A stretch of 64,000 nt of DNA from contig CAUYUJ010003436.1 of NCBI GenBank assembly GCA_963575745.1, positions 212,501-276,500 on the forward strand, written 5' to 3'. The position numbers were made by a program, and so were the translations under genes. Numbering within the stretch: the first letter of the stretch is position 1; each line of letters starts with the position of its first letter. Origin of the DNA: Prorocentrum cordatum (lineage: Eukaryota; Sar; Dinophyceae; Prorocentrales; Prorocentraceae). This document shows, one piece after another, positions 10,520 to 22,230 of the stretch. Under the pieces are notes generated by a model. That model searched no databases and had not been told where the DNA came from. It was given only the letters and a program-made list of their open reading frames with translations.

Positions 10520-10826
10520 CAGTGGTGAAAAGTTATATAGTTTGTACCCTGGGGGACGTCTGCAGATTATGTGGGGGTTATGGCTGCAGGTTAAATATCT
10601 GCTTTGCATTGCAATTTGGAGTCCGTGGTCCGTAGCCTCCGACACAAGCCCTTGGACCAGGAGGTCTTGGGTAACCAGAGGGCGGCGAGCCTAAGGGCGA
10701 AGCCGTGAGGCTAGTCCACCGCTGCGCCATGCCGCAGGTGGGCCCGCTTCTCCCCCGCGCGGTTCATTCACCTGCTGCTCAGCGCTGCGCTCCAAGCTGG
10801 ACCAGCGAGGGGTGGTGGTGGTTCAG
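10520..10826. other. Spacer without gene
   Basis: On the minus strand, TGGCGCAGCGGTGG (10723-10736) resembles a tRNA A-box, but no B-box follows, so it is not called a tRNA. Confidence 0.4.
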
Positions 10827-11094
10827 CGGATACTTTTAAGTCGGACCTGTCCCTCTACAGGGGGAATTCTTCACGTTTCGCTTATCCCCACCAGCCCATC
10901 TCAAAACAGCAACTCTTGTGAAGCATGCCGACAGTCGTGTTTTTCAGGCGTGTTTCCGCCTGCCCCCGCATATCTCCCCTGTTCCTCCTTCCTCCCGCCT
11001 CCTTGTACATCCTCCTTGTGGTGGGAGCGGGAGAAGGACGAGGCGGAGGAGGAGGGAGAGAAAGCGGTGGGAGGCAAGAGGGATTTAGCGGAGA

Positions 11095-11223
11095 CGACGA
11101 CCACAGCGATGATCCTAACAACGACGACGCACCCGACGACGACGACGATATCGACCGCGACGACGACGACGACCACAACCGCGACGACGACGACGACGAC
11201 GACGTCGACGACGACGACGACGA

Positions 11224-11266
<43 letters not shown>

Positions 11267-11268
11267 TG
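11095..11268. repeat. GAC/ACG triplet tract
   Basis: Nearly pure (ACG)n with occasional CAC, AAC and GGC variants. It lies inside the transposon at 10827-13627. Confidence 0.95.
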
Positions 11269-11270
11269 GT

Positions 11271-11878
11271 GGGAGTCGTTGGGGCCCCTCGTGGGGTGAG
11301 TCGTTCGGCCCCATCGTCCTTGTGTGAGTCCTTCGGGCCCCTCTTCCTGGTGTGAGTCGTTCGGGCTCCTCGTGGTGTGAGTCGTTCGGGCCCCTCGTCC
11401 TGGTGTGAGCCGTTCGGGCTCCTCGTGGTTTGAGTCGTTCGGGCCTCTCGTCCTGGTGTGAGTCGTTCGGGCCCTTCTTCCTGGTGTGAGTCGTTCGGGC
11501 TCTTCGTGGTGTGAGTCGTTCGGGCTCTTCGTCCTGGTGTGAGTCGTTCGGGCTTCTCGTGGTGTGAGTTGTTCGGGCCCCTCGTCCTGGTGTGAGTCGT
11601 TCGGGCCCCTCCTCCTGGTGTGACTCGTTCGGGCTCCTCGTGGTGTGAGTCGTTCGGGGCCCTCGTCGTGGTGTGAGTCGTTCGGGCTCCTCGTGGTGTG
11701 AGTCGTTCGGGCGCCTCGTCCTGGTGTGAGTCGTTCGGGCCCCTCCTCCTGGTGTGAGTCGTTCGGGCTCTTCGTGGTGTGAGTCGTTCGGGCCCCTCGT
11801 CCTGGTGTGAGTCGTTCGGGCTCCTCGTGGTGTGAGGCGTTCGGGCACCTCGTCCTGGTGCGAGTCGTTCGGTCCCCT
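11271..11878. repeat. 25/28-bp minisatellite (GTGTGAGTCGTTCGGG)
   Basis: About 23 subunits, each opening GTGTGAGTCGTTCGGG and ending either CTCCTCGTG (25 bp) or CCCCTCGTCCTG (28 bp), often alternating to make a 53-bp dimer. The minus-strand frame repeats a Glu-Arg-Leu-Thr / Asn-Asp-Ser-His motif, which I take as incidental. Confidence 0.9.
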
Positions 11879-12650
<772 letters not shown>

Positions 12651-12654
12651 GTAG

Positions 12655-12765
12655 TCTTGGAGGCCTCTCTTCTTGAGCCTCTTGGGAGCGTCCGGGGGCC
12701 CTCTTGGGCGCCTCTTGGAGCGTCTTGGGGGCCTGTTGGGGCCATCTTTGGGGCGATCGATCACA
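12655..12765 (-). repeat. CCAAGACGGCCC-type array, minus orientation
   Basis: Imperfect CTTGGGGGCC, CTTGGAGCG and CTTGGGAGCG units at 10-12 bp spacing, reverse-oriented relatives of the large array at 59.96-61.96 kb. Followed at about 12805-12828 by CGATCCTCGTGAGGGGTG, a motif that also recurs near other copies (54.65, 55.04, 57.87 kb). Confidence 0.6.
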
Positions 12766-13164
12766 GATGGGGCGAGCATTTTTGTCAGTACCCCCGTCGG
12801 GGCCACGATCCTCGTGAGGGGTGTCGAATTTTAGCCCTCCCAGGGATAGAAAAAGGACCCTCTGACCACCCGCGAAACCCCCTCTCCAGGTCCAGGGGGA
12901 GGGGGTAGGGGGAGGGGTAAACCCCTCCCCGAAGGGGAAGAAGGGGGGTTGAGAACAGAGAGAGCTCGCTAAACCACTCACGCCCAAAGGGCTGGTGGGA
13001 TTTTCAAACGTAGTCAAAAAATAGTCTGGGAACTATTTTTCCCTACCTAGGCTCTGCCTAGAAGGGTTCTTACTCGGTAAGCTTAAAGGGCCGGGCAGTG
13101 GGGCCCGCCCCGGGCGGTTCCCCCAGTATCCGCCCCGCGGTTCCCCCAGTGACGTTTCCTTAGC

Positions 13165-13478
13165 TTCGCGTTGCTTATCTCATCTTAGCTTAGCGTATTT
13201 CATAGCTTAGCTTCATCTTAACTCAGCATAGCATAGCATAGCATACCATAGCACAGCGCAGCATAGCATAGCATAGCATAACATCGCATATCATACCATA
13301 TCATAGCGCAGCTTGGCATAGCATAGCATAGCATAGCATAGCTTAGCTTAGCATAGCTTAGCAGAGTGCAGCATGACATAGCATAGCATGTCATAGCATA
13401 GCATAGCATAGCATAGCATAGCATAGCATAGCGCAGCATAGCATGGCGTAGCATTACCTAGCATAGCATAGCAACTAA
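13165..13478. repeat. GCATA/GCTTA pentamer tract
   Basis: Degenerate (AGCAT)n pentanucleotide repeat over about 310 bp near the right end of the transposon. Confidence 0.95.
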
Positions 13479-13639
13479 TGCTGCTTTCCTAGGGGCTCCA
13501 ACTTCTAGGTAGGGTCGCACTGGGGTAATTTGAATATTTCTGGACCATATTGGGGTCTTTTTCGAGTGTTTTTTATTTGTCGTCGAAAATCCCCCTGTAG
13601 GGGGACACGCCCGACTTACGGATACTTGGAGGAGCCAGT

Positions 13640-14060
13640 CGATGCGCCGGGTCCGAGAGCCCCGGCAGGGCTGCCGCGACCCGGGCCGGAGGCCGAGGCC
13701 CGCAGGGGCGACGGCTTGGGGTCGGGCGACGGCGCCCTCCCCCCCCCCCTCTCCCCGCCAAGGGGGGAAAGAGGCGGCAGGCCTCACCGGCCACGCCTGG
13801 AGGGGCGACGTTCGCCCCGAGGGGTCCTTCGGGACGGGGCACGGGCGAGACGCTGGGGGAAGGCCTCACCGGCCACGCTTGGAGGGGCGACGTTCGCCCC
13901 GAGGGGTCCTTCGGGGCAGGGCCCGAGCGAGACGCTAAGGGGGGAAGGGTCGGGCGCGAAGGCGGGCACACAGGGCGCAGCCGCCGCGCAGCCGCGAGCC
14001 CCAGGGCCAGCAGAAAAGGGGGCATTCCCAATCCGCCCTGGCCGCCCCTCGGAAAGGGGC
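13640..14060. repeat. 82-bp tandem duplication in GC-rich DNA
   Basis: GGCCTCACCGGCCACGC starts at about 13780 and again at 13862, with about 80 bp copied. Each copy contains the perfect dyad GGGGCGACGTTCGCCCC. The rest of the block is GC-rich with no gene. Confidence 0.8.
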
Positions 14061-14945
14061 CCACGGGCAACGGGGGTGCCCTAGCTTGGTGGCGCGGATG
14101 GCTGCCCGCCTGGAGAGGCGGTGCCCCAGCTCCAGCGCGGCCTCTCCACCCCCGAAGCCGGCGACGGCGAGGGCGGAGGACGAAGACGACTAAGGGAATT
14201 TCTGGCACTGACCACTGAAGATCAACGGCATGGACAAATGGTTCAGCACCCCAGATCAGACAGGGACCCTCCGGACCGACTGAGGGTAGATCGAGACGAG
14301 GGTCGACCGCACGGGGGTCGCCCTATTCGGTCATTGGTGGGGCGCCTCCATCTGCTGCATGTCGATGGTTATGTTCACCGTCATGCTCGGTATGGTGGTG
14401 TACTGCGTGAGCACCGTCCTTGGGTCAATGATGAGCATCGTGTGCAGTGTCCAGTGGGCGCTGCAGCAGTTGAGCTGCTACTGCAAGTGGAGACACCAGT
14501 GGGTCCGGCTGCCCACCTGCCACCGCCCCTGCCCCCGATCTAGTTACGTTCGCCCCTGTCGAGAAGGCCGGGCGTTGGGGGCGACGACGAGGCCGAGTAT
14601 TACACCAAGCGGGTGCATGGCCGCAGGACCGGCCGGAGGCCCAACCATTTGCTCCTGCGGAAGAATGGCCAGGTCGCACAGGTGACTTGCAATTTCAGCC
14701 TGAAGCTCTGGTTGGGCCGCCACGGTCCGAACGTGAAGATCGGAGAAGTCCTGAGCTGCACCGATCAGGCCTGGAAGAATAATGTAGTCGCGATCGGCAC
14801 GGTGCACCTGTGCCGCAGCGAGGGATGCAGCGTTGCTTCAGGCTTCTGTCGCACGGGAAGAGACTTGCTCAGCGCGAGGGGGCTGGGTCTCGACTCCGGC
14901 CCGAGGGCTCCTAGGAGGGGCGTCGGTTATTGACGACGACGACGA

Positions 14946-14976
<31 letters not shown>

Positions 14977-16340
14977 AATAACGAGGCCGAAGCTCAGCCA
15001 GTGGTGATTCGGGGGCTGGGCCGTTCGAGCGAGGGCCGCGTGCGCTGTTCCGTGGCAACCCCTTCGGGGGCGAACGGGCTGGAGCTCTGGGCGACCATGG
15101 GGTCGACTGATGCCGAGTGAGGCCAAGGATCGCGCGAGGCGGGTGTTTGGCAAGACGCCTACCTTCTGAGGCCCAGAGGTAGACACCTGCACCACGATCG
15201 GCGGTGTGCATCCGCCGAGGGAAGATGATCCCAATCTCGGTGATGGTGGTAATGCTCGGGCTTCCTAGGTTGCTGACACAACCGTCAGCGCATTACGACT
15301 CGAGCGCCTGCGCGCATGCCACTGCTGTCCTCCTGTCCGGCCGAGCGCCGTCGGAGGCTGCCCCCCGCGGGCCCCCGCGCCCCCGAGGGAGGCCGCTGGC
15401 GCGGGCCTGTCGACAGCTCGCCGTCGCGGCCGCCGCTTCCTCGTGCGCGCACACCTCCGCCCGTCCTCTCCCGCCATCCTCCCCCCCCCCCCACTTGTCC
15501 ATCTCGCTCCTTCGCTTCTCCTCCGCGCCGCTCTCGGGCTCCTCGCCACCAGGACGACTGGACATGTAAATTGGTGTACGCCCAGGACCATCTTCCCCAG
15601 TGGAGGCCCCCCCCCTGTGTGGGCGTTGGTGCTCATTTCCAGGCCTCCAGTACCTCGATATCCGAGCACCCTGCTGCCACGCAGGATGGACTCCTGCACG
15701 CTGTTAACGGCGCCCGTTGCGCTTCGACTTGGTCTTCGCGTTGGGATTGGCGGCGCAGAAGACGCTCGCGGGACCCAGCGGGCGGTCCCAAGCCCTTGGG
15801 AGCGAGGGCATCACGGTGCTCGACCCCGTCGAGTACTACAAGGACCCCCTCCACGGGAGGGGCCTCCGCCCTGACCATAGACGCGCGCGATCCCGCGGCC
15901 CAGGCGAGGTTGCGCTTGGCGGCGTGCTGGCCCGGGGCCGAAAACCGTCAACGTTCGGCGCCTCGGCACCCCGTGCCCCTCGCGCTGCGACTTGGGCCTC
16001 ATGTCCCAGCCGGGACGCCCGGCCCAAGGATCGCGCGCCGGGGTTGCAGCTGGAAGGGAACGGACGCAGGCGGCCGAGGCGGAAGGCAGTCTCCTCGCGG
16101 AGCTCGCCTGCGACCCGTGCCAGGTCTGGCCGAAAATGGGAGGGAGTTCCGGGTGGAGTCATCCCGTATACATGTGCATTATATTCGAATGCTGTGGCCC
16201 AAGATGCCCCCCCAGACCCCCCGAAATGGATATTGATGGCGTGACGACGGGGGGGGCGTGAGTGGGCAGAAATATGCGAACCCCAACGCACCGCCTTTAT
16301 TGAGAGCAAGACTGATGTTGGGGGCGTGGGGGTGATTTAG
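14061..16340. other. Intronic DNA with long overlapping ORFs, no domain recognised
   Basis: Overlapping frames of 90-300 codons occur on both strands. Examples are a hydrophobic plus-strand stretch around 14359-14520 and frames on both strands at 15300-16300. None matches a family I know, and no frame is clearly better than the others. A short GAC tract lies at 14932-14985 and a C homopolymer at about 15480-15492. Decayed element coding sequence is possible but not shown. Confidence 0.3.
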
Positions 16341-16560
16341 AATCTCCCTCGACTGTGTAAGGGTTCGAATCTGTTGTCCATCTGCTGTCGCCCCTCTCCG
16401 GGCGCTATCGCACCCAGATCTGGCTCCAGCCCGCCCTGGTCGGGCTCCGCCGCCCGACAGGGAGCCACGGTCGTGCCGATGCGCGCGTGCGAGCGGGGCG
16501 AGGCAACCCCGGGCGCCCCCGCCGAGCGCTTCCGCAGGGGCAGGTGGTGGCCCATGGTCC

Positions 16561-16686
16561 CCGCGCCTCTGTCGACGAAGCCTACACCCTCCTGCAGCTG
16601 TCCCTGGACACGCTGCTCGGGGTCCGCGCCTCTGTCGACGAAGCCTACACCCTCCTGCAGCTGTCCCTGGACACGCTGCTCGGGGT
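16561..16686 (+). repeat. Exact 63-bp tandem duplication, in-frame (21 codons)
   Basis: Two consecutive identical 63-bp units (16561-16623, 16624-16686). In one plus frame (about 16487-16768) they encode the repeated amphipathic segment ASVDEAYTLLQLSLDTLLGV. The copies do not differ, so the duplication is recent. The frame has no known domain. It may be part of an unrecognised exon or may be non-coding. Confidence 0.7.
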
Positions 16687-17779
16687 CAACGGGTCGGCCG
16701 TTCCCGCGGCCGAGGCGAACCTAGTAGGCACTACGCGGCACCATGCGTCGTCTTCTGATGACCTGTAAGAGTGACCTGTCGCCAATGAACGGCTTTACAA
16801 AGCGGCATCATAAGAGTGCCTATCGACGCGACGGTAGAGGCATGACTTCGCACCGCCACCCGCTGCCGCTGCCAGGCTCTTTGGAGTGGCCATCGGCAGG
16901 GACCGCAAAGGTCGACGGGTCGCGGCGGTCGCCCCTAGGATCACCCCTACGGCACCACTGCGGATTGAGGCAACGACTCGGTGACGAGTGGAAACATCGT
17001 AAAAGTCTTCTCTCTGCGTGGTTGTTGGACGGGCCCCGTGGGTGCCAGCCACTGCGGCGCTCAGGCCGCTGCGGGTTTCTGTTGATTGTCGTTTTGGGGA
17101 GTTTTTGCCAGCGGGGCGTGGGGGTACCGCGTTTTCCACCCAGCCCCGTTTTCACGGGCACCTTCTTCACGGGTGTGCCGCTGGGGCTGCTACTGATCAT
17201 GTTTCAACGCTGCCGCTTGATGCGGTAAACTAACACGCGGCACCGCATATGTTTCCATATGTTGAGTAGCCATTTCTTTTAGTGGGTCTACTCCAGAGCT
17301 AGGGTGCCCCACCAACCAGTGCGGGGGGTCCCCGCGCCTCTGCATGCATGCTCTGCCAGAACGCGAGCAGTACGCAACCGTTTTGGTTTTGTTTTCGCGC
17401 ACGACGTTTTGAAACGAAGCGAGTCGATTTGAGGATTTCGCCGTTTTCGTTTTTTCCACCGTGTTAAACGACAGCGACGGTTTAAACACAAACGACGTTC
17501 TGCTCGCATGATGTGCTCTGCTGCTGGCTCGGCGCTGCCGGGGGGGGGGGGGGGGCGCGACCGCGTGGAGTTCAAGGGCACCGTCGACGGGGGGCACGGG
17601 GGCAGCGCATCCCCAGCCCGCAGAGTGGAGGGCACAAGCGCCGAGCAGTCTCCTCGGGCTCCCACCGAGGTCTCTCGCGCGGAGTTGAAGGACACCGTGC
17701 CCGGGACGGGGGTCAAAGCCATTGCTATTCCATCGGAAATGCTTGGAAGACTTTTGGATTCTCGCCATCTCGGTGTTTT
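16687..17779. other. Intronic DNA, no gene recognised
   Basis: Includes a T-rich stretch at 17355-17500 with GTTTTCG and GTTTAAAC elements (compare the AAAACG cluster near 6.07 kb), then G-rich sequence at 17535-17555. No domain is visible. Confidence 0.4.
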
Positions 17780-17880
17780 GATTGAGCCCCGAGGACGGCA
17801 AGAGAAGCCCCCCAGAATGGCCCAAGACGACCGAGGAGGCCCCCAAGAGGACCCACAGATGGCCCAAGATGGGGTATACG
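17780..17880 (+). repeat. CCAAGACGGCCC-type array (short)
   Basis: GGCCCAAGACGACCG, GGCCCCCAAGAGGACCC and GGCCCAAGATGGGG units, relatives of the 59.96-61.96 kb array. Confidence 0.55.
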
Positions 17881-19485
17881 AGGACGGATGGGGGCACGCG
17901 TGTGGGCTGTGTGGGCCCCGCGTCTCTGCCGAGCCCGGGCGCAGGGGCTGCGCGGCGCGCCTCAGCAGTGGGCTGCGCCGCAGCTGAGGCGCCGGCTGGC
18001 ACCAGCCGGCCACGAAAACGAGAAGCAGTCGCGTGCTGCAGCATCGCCCGTTGCCTCATGCTTCGACCTGTCTGCATCTATCTTGTCAGAGCCCCCCTCT
18101 GGGATGATGATGGCCGAGGGGCGCCCTCCGCAAGCGCTGTCGTTTTTCCCGCGACGATTTCTTCGTCAGCGCCTCAACGAATGAGTCTGCCCGTTGTTGC
18201 ATGCACGCCCCTGCTGGAGGGGCTCTGAGACAAAACGGCGATGGAAGCGAAAGAAGCTGGGGAGAGCGCCGAAACAGCTCCCCGACATGACGCCATCGAC
18301 GGAGGGGCGCATGATCCACGCGATGCTGTCCGCCCACGAGGCGACGAGCAAGCGGGATCATCCGCCTGCAGTGCAACCGCTGCATCGGCAGGTGGCCTGG
18401 CTCGCAGTATGGCGGCGCGCGCTATCCTGGCATTCCGCTGCTCTGCGCCAAGAGGGACGTAGCGAGAACCTTGACGTGGACAGACATCCCGTCGCGCGAC
18501 GCGGGCGACTCCTGAGCCTCCGTCCCCGGGGGGCCTCATCGGGCTCGAGAGAAACGCGAAGCATGATTCTTACACGTTCACAGTTGGAGCGTGGGCCACT
18601 CTCTAAATGTGGCTCTCCTTCTCCTCGGCGTAGCGCACGTCCGTCCTGCGTCTTCTCCCAGCAGCTGTCTGCACGGAGGGAGGGCGGTGTTTGTTTTGCG
18701 TGCGGTTCCTCGCACAGCGCCGTGCACGTGCGCACGGACACGCCAACAGTTGCACGGACGGAGGGCGGGTTTCGCAGCATGCGGTCATTCCCCACAGTTG
18801 GGGCGTCCAGCAGCCACACGGCGAGGCCCCAGCGAGGCCGCGAACCTGCGAGGAGGGAGGGGAGCAGGGAGGAGGAAGGAGGTTGAGGGAGGAAGGGAGG
18901 AGAGAGAGGAGGGGCGGGCGCGGGGCGAGGGCGACGAGGACGAGGGCGGGGGTCGGGCGACGGCGAATAGGGCCGAGGACGCCGACGAGGGCAAGGGGCG
19001 AAGACGGCGACGAGGGCGATGTGTTTCGGCGGCGACGCCAGCGAGACGCTGGCCTGGCCTGCTGCCCCGGGCGACCGGCGGCAGGAGCTGAGCGCCACGT
19101 CCATCCCCCGCAAGCTCGACGGGGAGGGGGGCTCCCCAAGGCGCCGCGGGCGGTGCGGGGGCGTGTCGGGCGAGAGGGGGGGGATACAGTGAGCACATCA
19201 ATCAAGCAAGAAGTCAGCCTGCCAGCTGTTGCCCCACGGACTTAGTCTTCTCCCCCGATGGCCCAGGGAGACCCGCAGATGCTCCGGGGCAGCTCAGGAC
19301 CTGCAAAGATCGGCGCAGAATGCATGAGCTCCAAGATGTCTTCTAGCACGATGCTTCTGCGGTCGTGTCAACTGTAGGAAGAGGAGGGGGGCGCACGACA
19401 TCTGCTGCGCGCAGCTGGTCGGATGTCTGGGGAAGTCCTGGCGTGCCTCGCTACTCCCCCTCTTGATCTGGTGGCCCTGACCCCG
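17881..19485. other. Intronic DNA, no gene recognised
   Basis: Overlapping GC-rich frames on both strands. About 18870-19000 is a GGGAGGA/GGGCGA-rich tract. TGCACGGAGGGAGGGCGG and TGCACGGACGGAGGGCGG (about 18668 and 18752) are a small local duplication. Confidence 0.35.
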
Positions 19486-19539
19486 AGGTACATGGCGCCC
19501 GAGTGTTACGACGCCATGCACGGGAAGCTGACAGAGAAG
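19486..19539 (+). CDS. Protein kinase exon C (APE motif, subdomain VIII)
   Basis: Encodes RYMAPECYDAMHGKLTEK, the P+1 loop and the conserved APE Glu that salt-bridges to the C-lobe. With the codons before the junction it reads LTPRYMAPE, standard for TKL-like kinases. The 5' boundary follows CCCTGACCCCG (19475-19485), a copy of the last 11 bases of exon B, so splicing is ambiguous within that repeat. The 3' boundary at 19539 (after AAG) leaves a GCGCCT donor, a GC-AG intron. Joining to exon D gives LTEK then VDIWALG, a textbook subdomain VIII-IX junction. The exon is only 54 bp (18 codons). Confidence 0.8.
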
Positions 19540-19644
19540 GCGCCTGGCCTGCGGCCGAAGACCGCTCCGTGTCCCGATGGCTCTCGCCCGTCTCGCGTCG
19601 CCCGCCGGGGGCGAGCGAGGGCCTGAGCACTTCGGTCGGTGCCC

Positions 19645-19740
19645 GAGTGAGGAGGAGAAGGAGGAGGAGGAGGAGGAGGAGGAGGAGGAGGAGAGAGAGG
19701 AGGAGGAGGAGGAGGAGGAGGAGCAGCAGGAGGAGGCAGC
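19645..19740. repeat. GGA triplet tract
   Basis: (GGA)n/(GAG)n with AGAG and CAG interruptions. Artificial poly-Glu, Arg and Leu frames. Confidence 0.9.
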
Positions 19741-19829
19741 ATTTGAAGCATTTGCGCACCACAGTGTGCGGGAAGAGAGTACAACGAGGGAGGAGGGTGG
19801 GGCATCAATCAGCCGAACGGTTGGCTGAC

Positions 19830-21640
19830 GCCTGAGCTGTACTGAAGCGATCCCAAGAGCCCAAACGATGCGACTCGCTGAGCGCAAGGCCACAAACTTC
19901 CACGGGACCAGGAATCGAAACGACAATGTCTCTGGGCTTCTTGTGGGCCGCATCAGAAACACAGTCCGAGGCAGAAAACCGCAGAAGTTTGCCCCAGGTG
20001 GAGAGAGCTCCACACCTGAACATCTGTAACGCTTGCCACACGTAGAAATTTGGTGGGCACTGACGCGAGTGGCCCTGTCCCTCTTGGTCCCCAGGCTGGC
20101 CCTCTAAGGGACACCCGGGGAGTACTTAGACTTGATGGGGCCGCAACCGCCGCGTCAGCGAGGGCCCTCCGAGAACGCCTCCTGACCAGGGCCGCGATGG
20201 AGTCCCGCTGGTCCGTGGCGGGGGCATCAGAGGCAAGGCTGAGAACTGAATTTCGCTCCGACGCCTTGCCAGCAGCTGCATCAGCCGCAGTGTTGCCAGA
20301 GGCTTAAAAACATTTCCTGGTCGGAGAGACCGGGGTCGTGTCAGGATCAGCACGGGATGGAGTCCACACGACAGAGATTTCACCCCCGCTTCGGCTCTCA
20401 AGAGCCCTGCGAATGCGAAGCCACAGGTCCCCGTCCCGACCGTCACAAATCCGAAACATCCCCCGCTCCCAAACGACAGACAGAGATCTGGGATCTGTAA
20501 CAAAAAAAGATGGGACCCTTGGAGCCGTCAAAGGCTAAAGCAAAGGCAGTGAGGTCTGATCTGGGCACTGTCTGAGTGCGGCCAGCCAGGCCCGCTGAGA
20601 CCCTTCCGAGGACCTTAAAGCTCTGTTGATGGATGACTACAGCGCTACAGCGCCGACACCGCACCGTCGACGACGAGGGTCGGAAGGGAAACGCCCCCCT
20701 CCCGACCCATCGCCAAACATAACAGTGACCATACCAGGCACACAGCACTCCTCGAGAGAGCGCTCGCAAACTAAAACGGGAGTGGAGGCGCCCTTGTCGT
20801 CAGAAAAGACAGGGCCTTTTACTTCTGCCTGTACACTCGCCGCCAAGTCTTTCTTGACGCGCTCCCACTCGCAACTCGGCCCCATCGAGCTCAAGCTCGC
20901 TGATATCGAACTGCGGGCCCTCGGCGACTGCGAGGCCTGCCTCCTTTCCTGCTTAGCACAAGCCGCCCCCCATTGTTTCTTGGCCTCGACAGCCGCAAGC
21001 AGTGCGCTCTCCTCTTCTGGGCCTGACCTCCCAAAGCCACACCTCAGCCTGGAGCGCGCGCAGGATTCAGGGCTCCAACCATGCTTGGGCACGCCTGCAC
21101 GCCACGCTTTTTGGTGGCGGCTTTCTCGAGCAGAGGAGCGCGGACGAGAACCCGCGACTGCGAAGATTCGACCTCCCGCAGTCTGGCCTGCATCTTGGTG
21201 AACTCCTCGCAGTCCCCGAGCTTCACACGTAAGTGCTCCATCAGACTGGGCGCAACGGCCTCCGACTCAGAGGAGTGTCCACTCCCATTCCCAGAGCCCG
21301 CCTGCCAACCCGAACGAACCCACGGGTGCCCCTCGAAGCCCGTGGAAGCTTAGGACGACTTGGCTGCAGCACCTCTCGCCCATGGAGGCGCCACCGCTTT
21401 TATGTCATGCTCACCTTTGTCGTGGTGATGGTCCTTGGTGGCAGGCGGACCGTGCGCCCACTTACCTTGCGGCCGCCTTTGAGGAGCGGGGTTGACCGCC
21501 CGCGCCGCCGAGCAACCGTAGCACCGATCGTTGGACTAGAAGTTCCACTGGTACCGGCCTGATTTGCACACTACATACTGCTGGTTCATCCCACCCATTC
21601 GTCAGTGCACAACGAACGACCAGCCAGGGCGAACAGGCAG
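19830..21640 (-). mobile_element. Decayed LINE-type retroelement with RNase H, antisense in the kinase intron
   Basis: Minus-strand coding remnants in several frames. From the 5' side: about 21600-21530 holds a zinc-finger-like pattern (Cys, then WNF, stop, SNDRCYGC), broken by a stop and a frameshift. About 21241-20640 carries Ala/Glu/Lys-rich, coiled-coil-like sequence in two frames. About 20531-20256 is an RNase H-like segment: FVTDPRSLSVVWERG, GDLWLRIRRAL, SVVWTPSRADP, then after a frameshift GNTAADAAAGKASE. The order of Asp-containing strand, helix and terminal N-x-x-AD motif fits LINE-encoded RNase H. No reverse-transcriptase motifs were found between, so the RT is deleted or too diverged. 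Family and limits are inferred. Confidence 0.5.
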
Positions 21641-21784
21641 AATGAAGGACGTTGAACCCCAGGGCGGACCAGGGAACAGCTCGAGTCAAGGCGAACTGAC
21701 CGAAGATAGAAAGCAAACCGCGGACTAGCGGTATCCCCTGGATTCAGTGAGAACCTCAAAACTTTGAGCCAACGTGGCTACGGA

Positions 21785-21920
21785 GTGAGGAGGAGGAGGA
21801 GGAAGAGGAGGAGGACAAGGGCGAAGAGGAGGACGAGGAGGACGAGGACGGGGACGAGGAGGACGAGGACGAGGACGAGGACGAGGAGGAGGAGGAGGAG
21901 GACAAGGGCGAGGAGAAGGA
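21785..21920. repeat. GGA/GAC tract
   Basis: Mixed GAGGA and GACGAG triplets over about 135 bp, ending directly before the spliced-leader relict. Confidence 0.9.
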
Positions 21921-21921
21921 T

Positions 21922-21943
21922 TCCGTATATATTTTGGCTCAAG
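21922..21943 (+). other. Relict dinoflagellate spliced-leader sequence
   Basis: 22 bases identical to the dinoflagellate spliced leader except positions 7-9 (GCC is TAT here). It opens TCCGTA, and the last 13 bases ATTTTGGCTCAAG match exactly at the correct spacing. The next bases are CC, not GT, so it is not an SL-RNA gene with its donor. A genomic SL remnant is the known mark of a trans-spliced mRNA copied back into the genome. It sits on the plus strand inside the kinase intron, between exons C and D. The downstream sequence shows no recognisable protein, so what was retroposed is unknown. Confidence 0.75.
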
Positions 21944-22079
21944 CCAATCTTTCCCGAGGCAGCTGGCCGGCTCAGCCTCGCTATTTTTAACGATCCTTGG
22001 GCACACTGAGCAGGACTCCTCAGGTCCTCCGCACAGGCCACGTTTTCTCCCCCCCCCCGCCCCCACGGGGCACATACTA

Positions 22080-22230
22080 CACCCAGCCTGAAGACACCTC
22101 TTGGGCCGTCTGGAGGCCGTCTTGCGCGTCTTCGGGCAATATTTTGGTGACCCGGGCCCTCTTGGACCGTGTCGGAGGCCTCCCGGGGCCCGTCTTAGGG
22201 CCCTCTTGGGTTCCGACAAAATCATTCGGG
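22080..22230 (-). repeat. CCAAGACGGCCC-type array, minus orientation
   Basis: CTTGGGCCGTCTGG, CTTGGACCGTG and CTTAGGGCCC units at about 11-12 bp spacing. Confidence 0.6.

Noticed and set aside
10628-10650. Second spliced-leader-like sequence (TCCGTAGCC...CAAG)
   Set aside because: The middle does not match ATTTTGGCT and the length is wrong; the match is only 9 plus 4 bases.
10640-10745. Possible tRNA or tRNA-derived SINE on the minus strand (A-box-like TGGCGCAGCGGTGG)
   Set aside because: No B-box (GGTTCGANNCC) at the right distance and no cloverleaf could be drawn.
16310-16385. Possible tRNA (GGGTTCGAATC B-box-like sequence at 16362)
   Set aside because: The flanking bases do not form a T-stem, and no A-box or acceptor stem is present.
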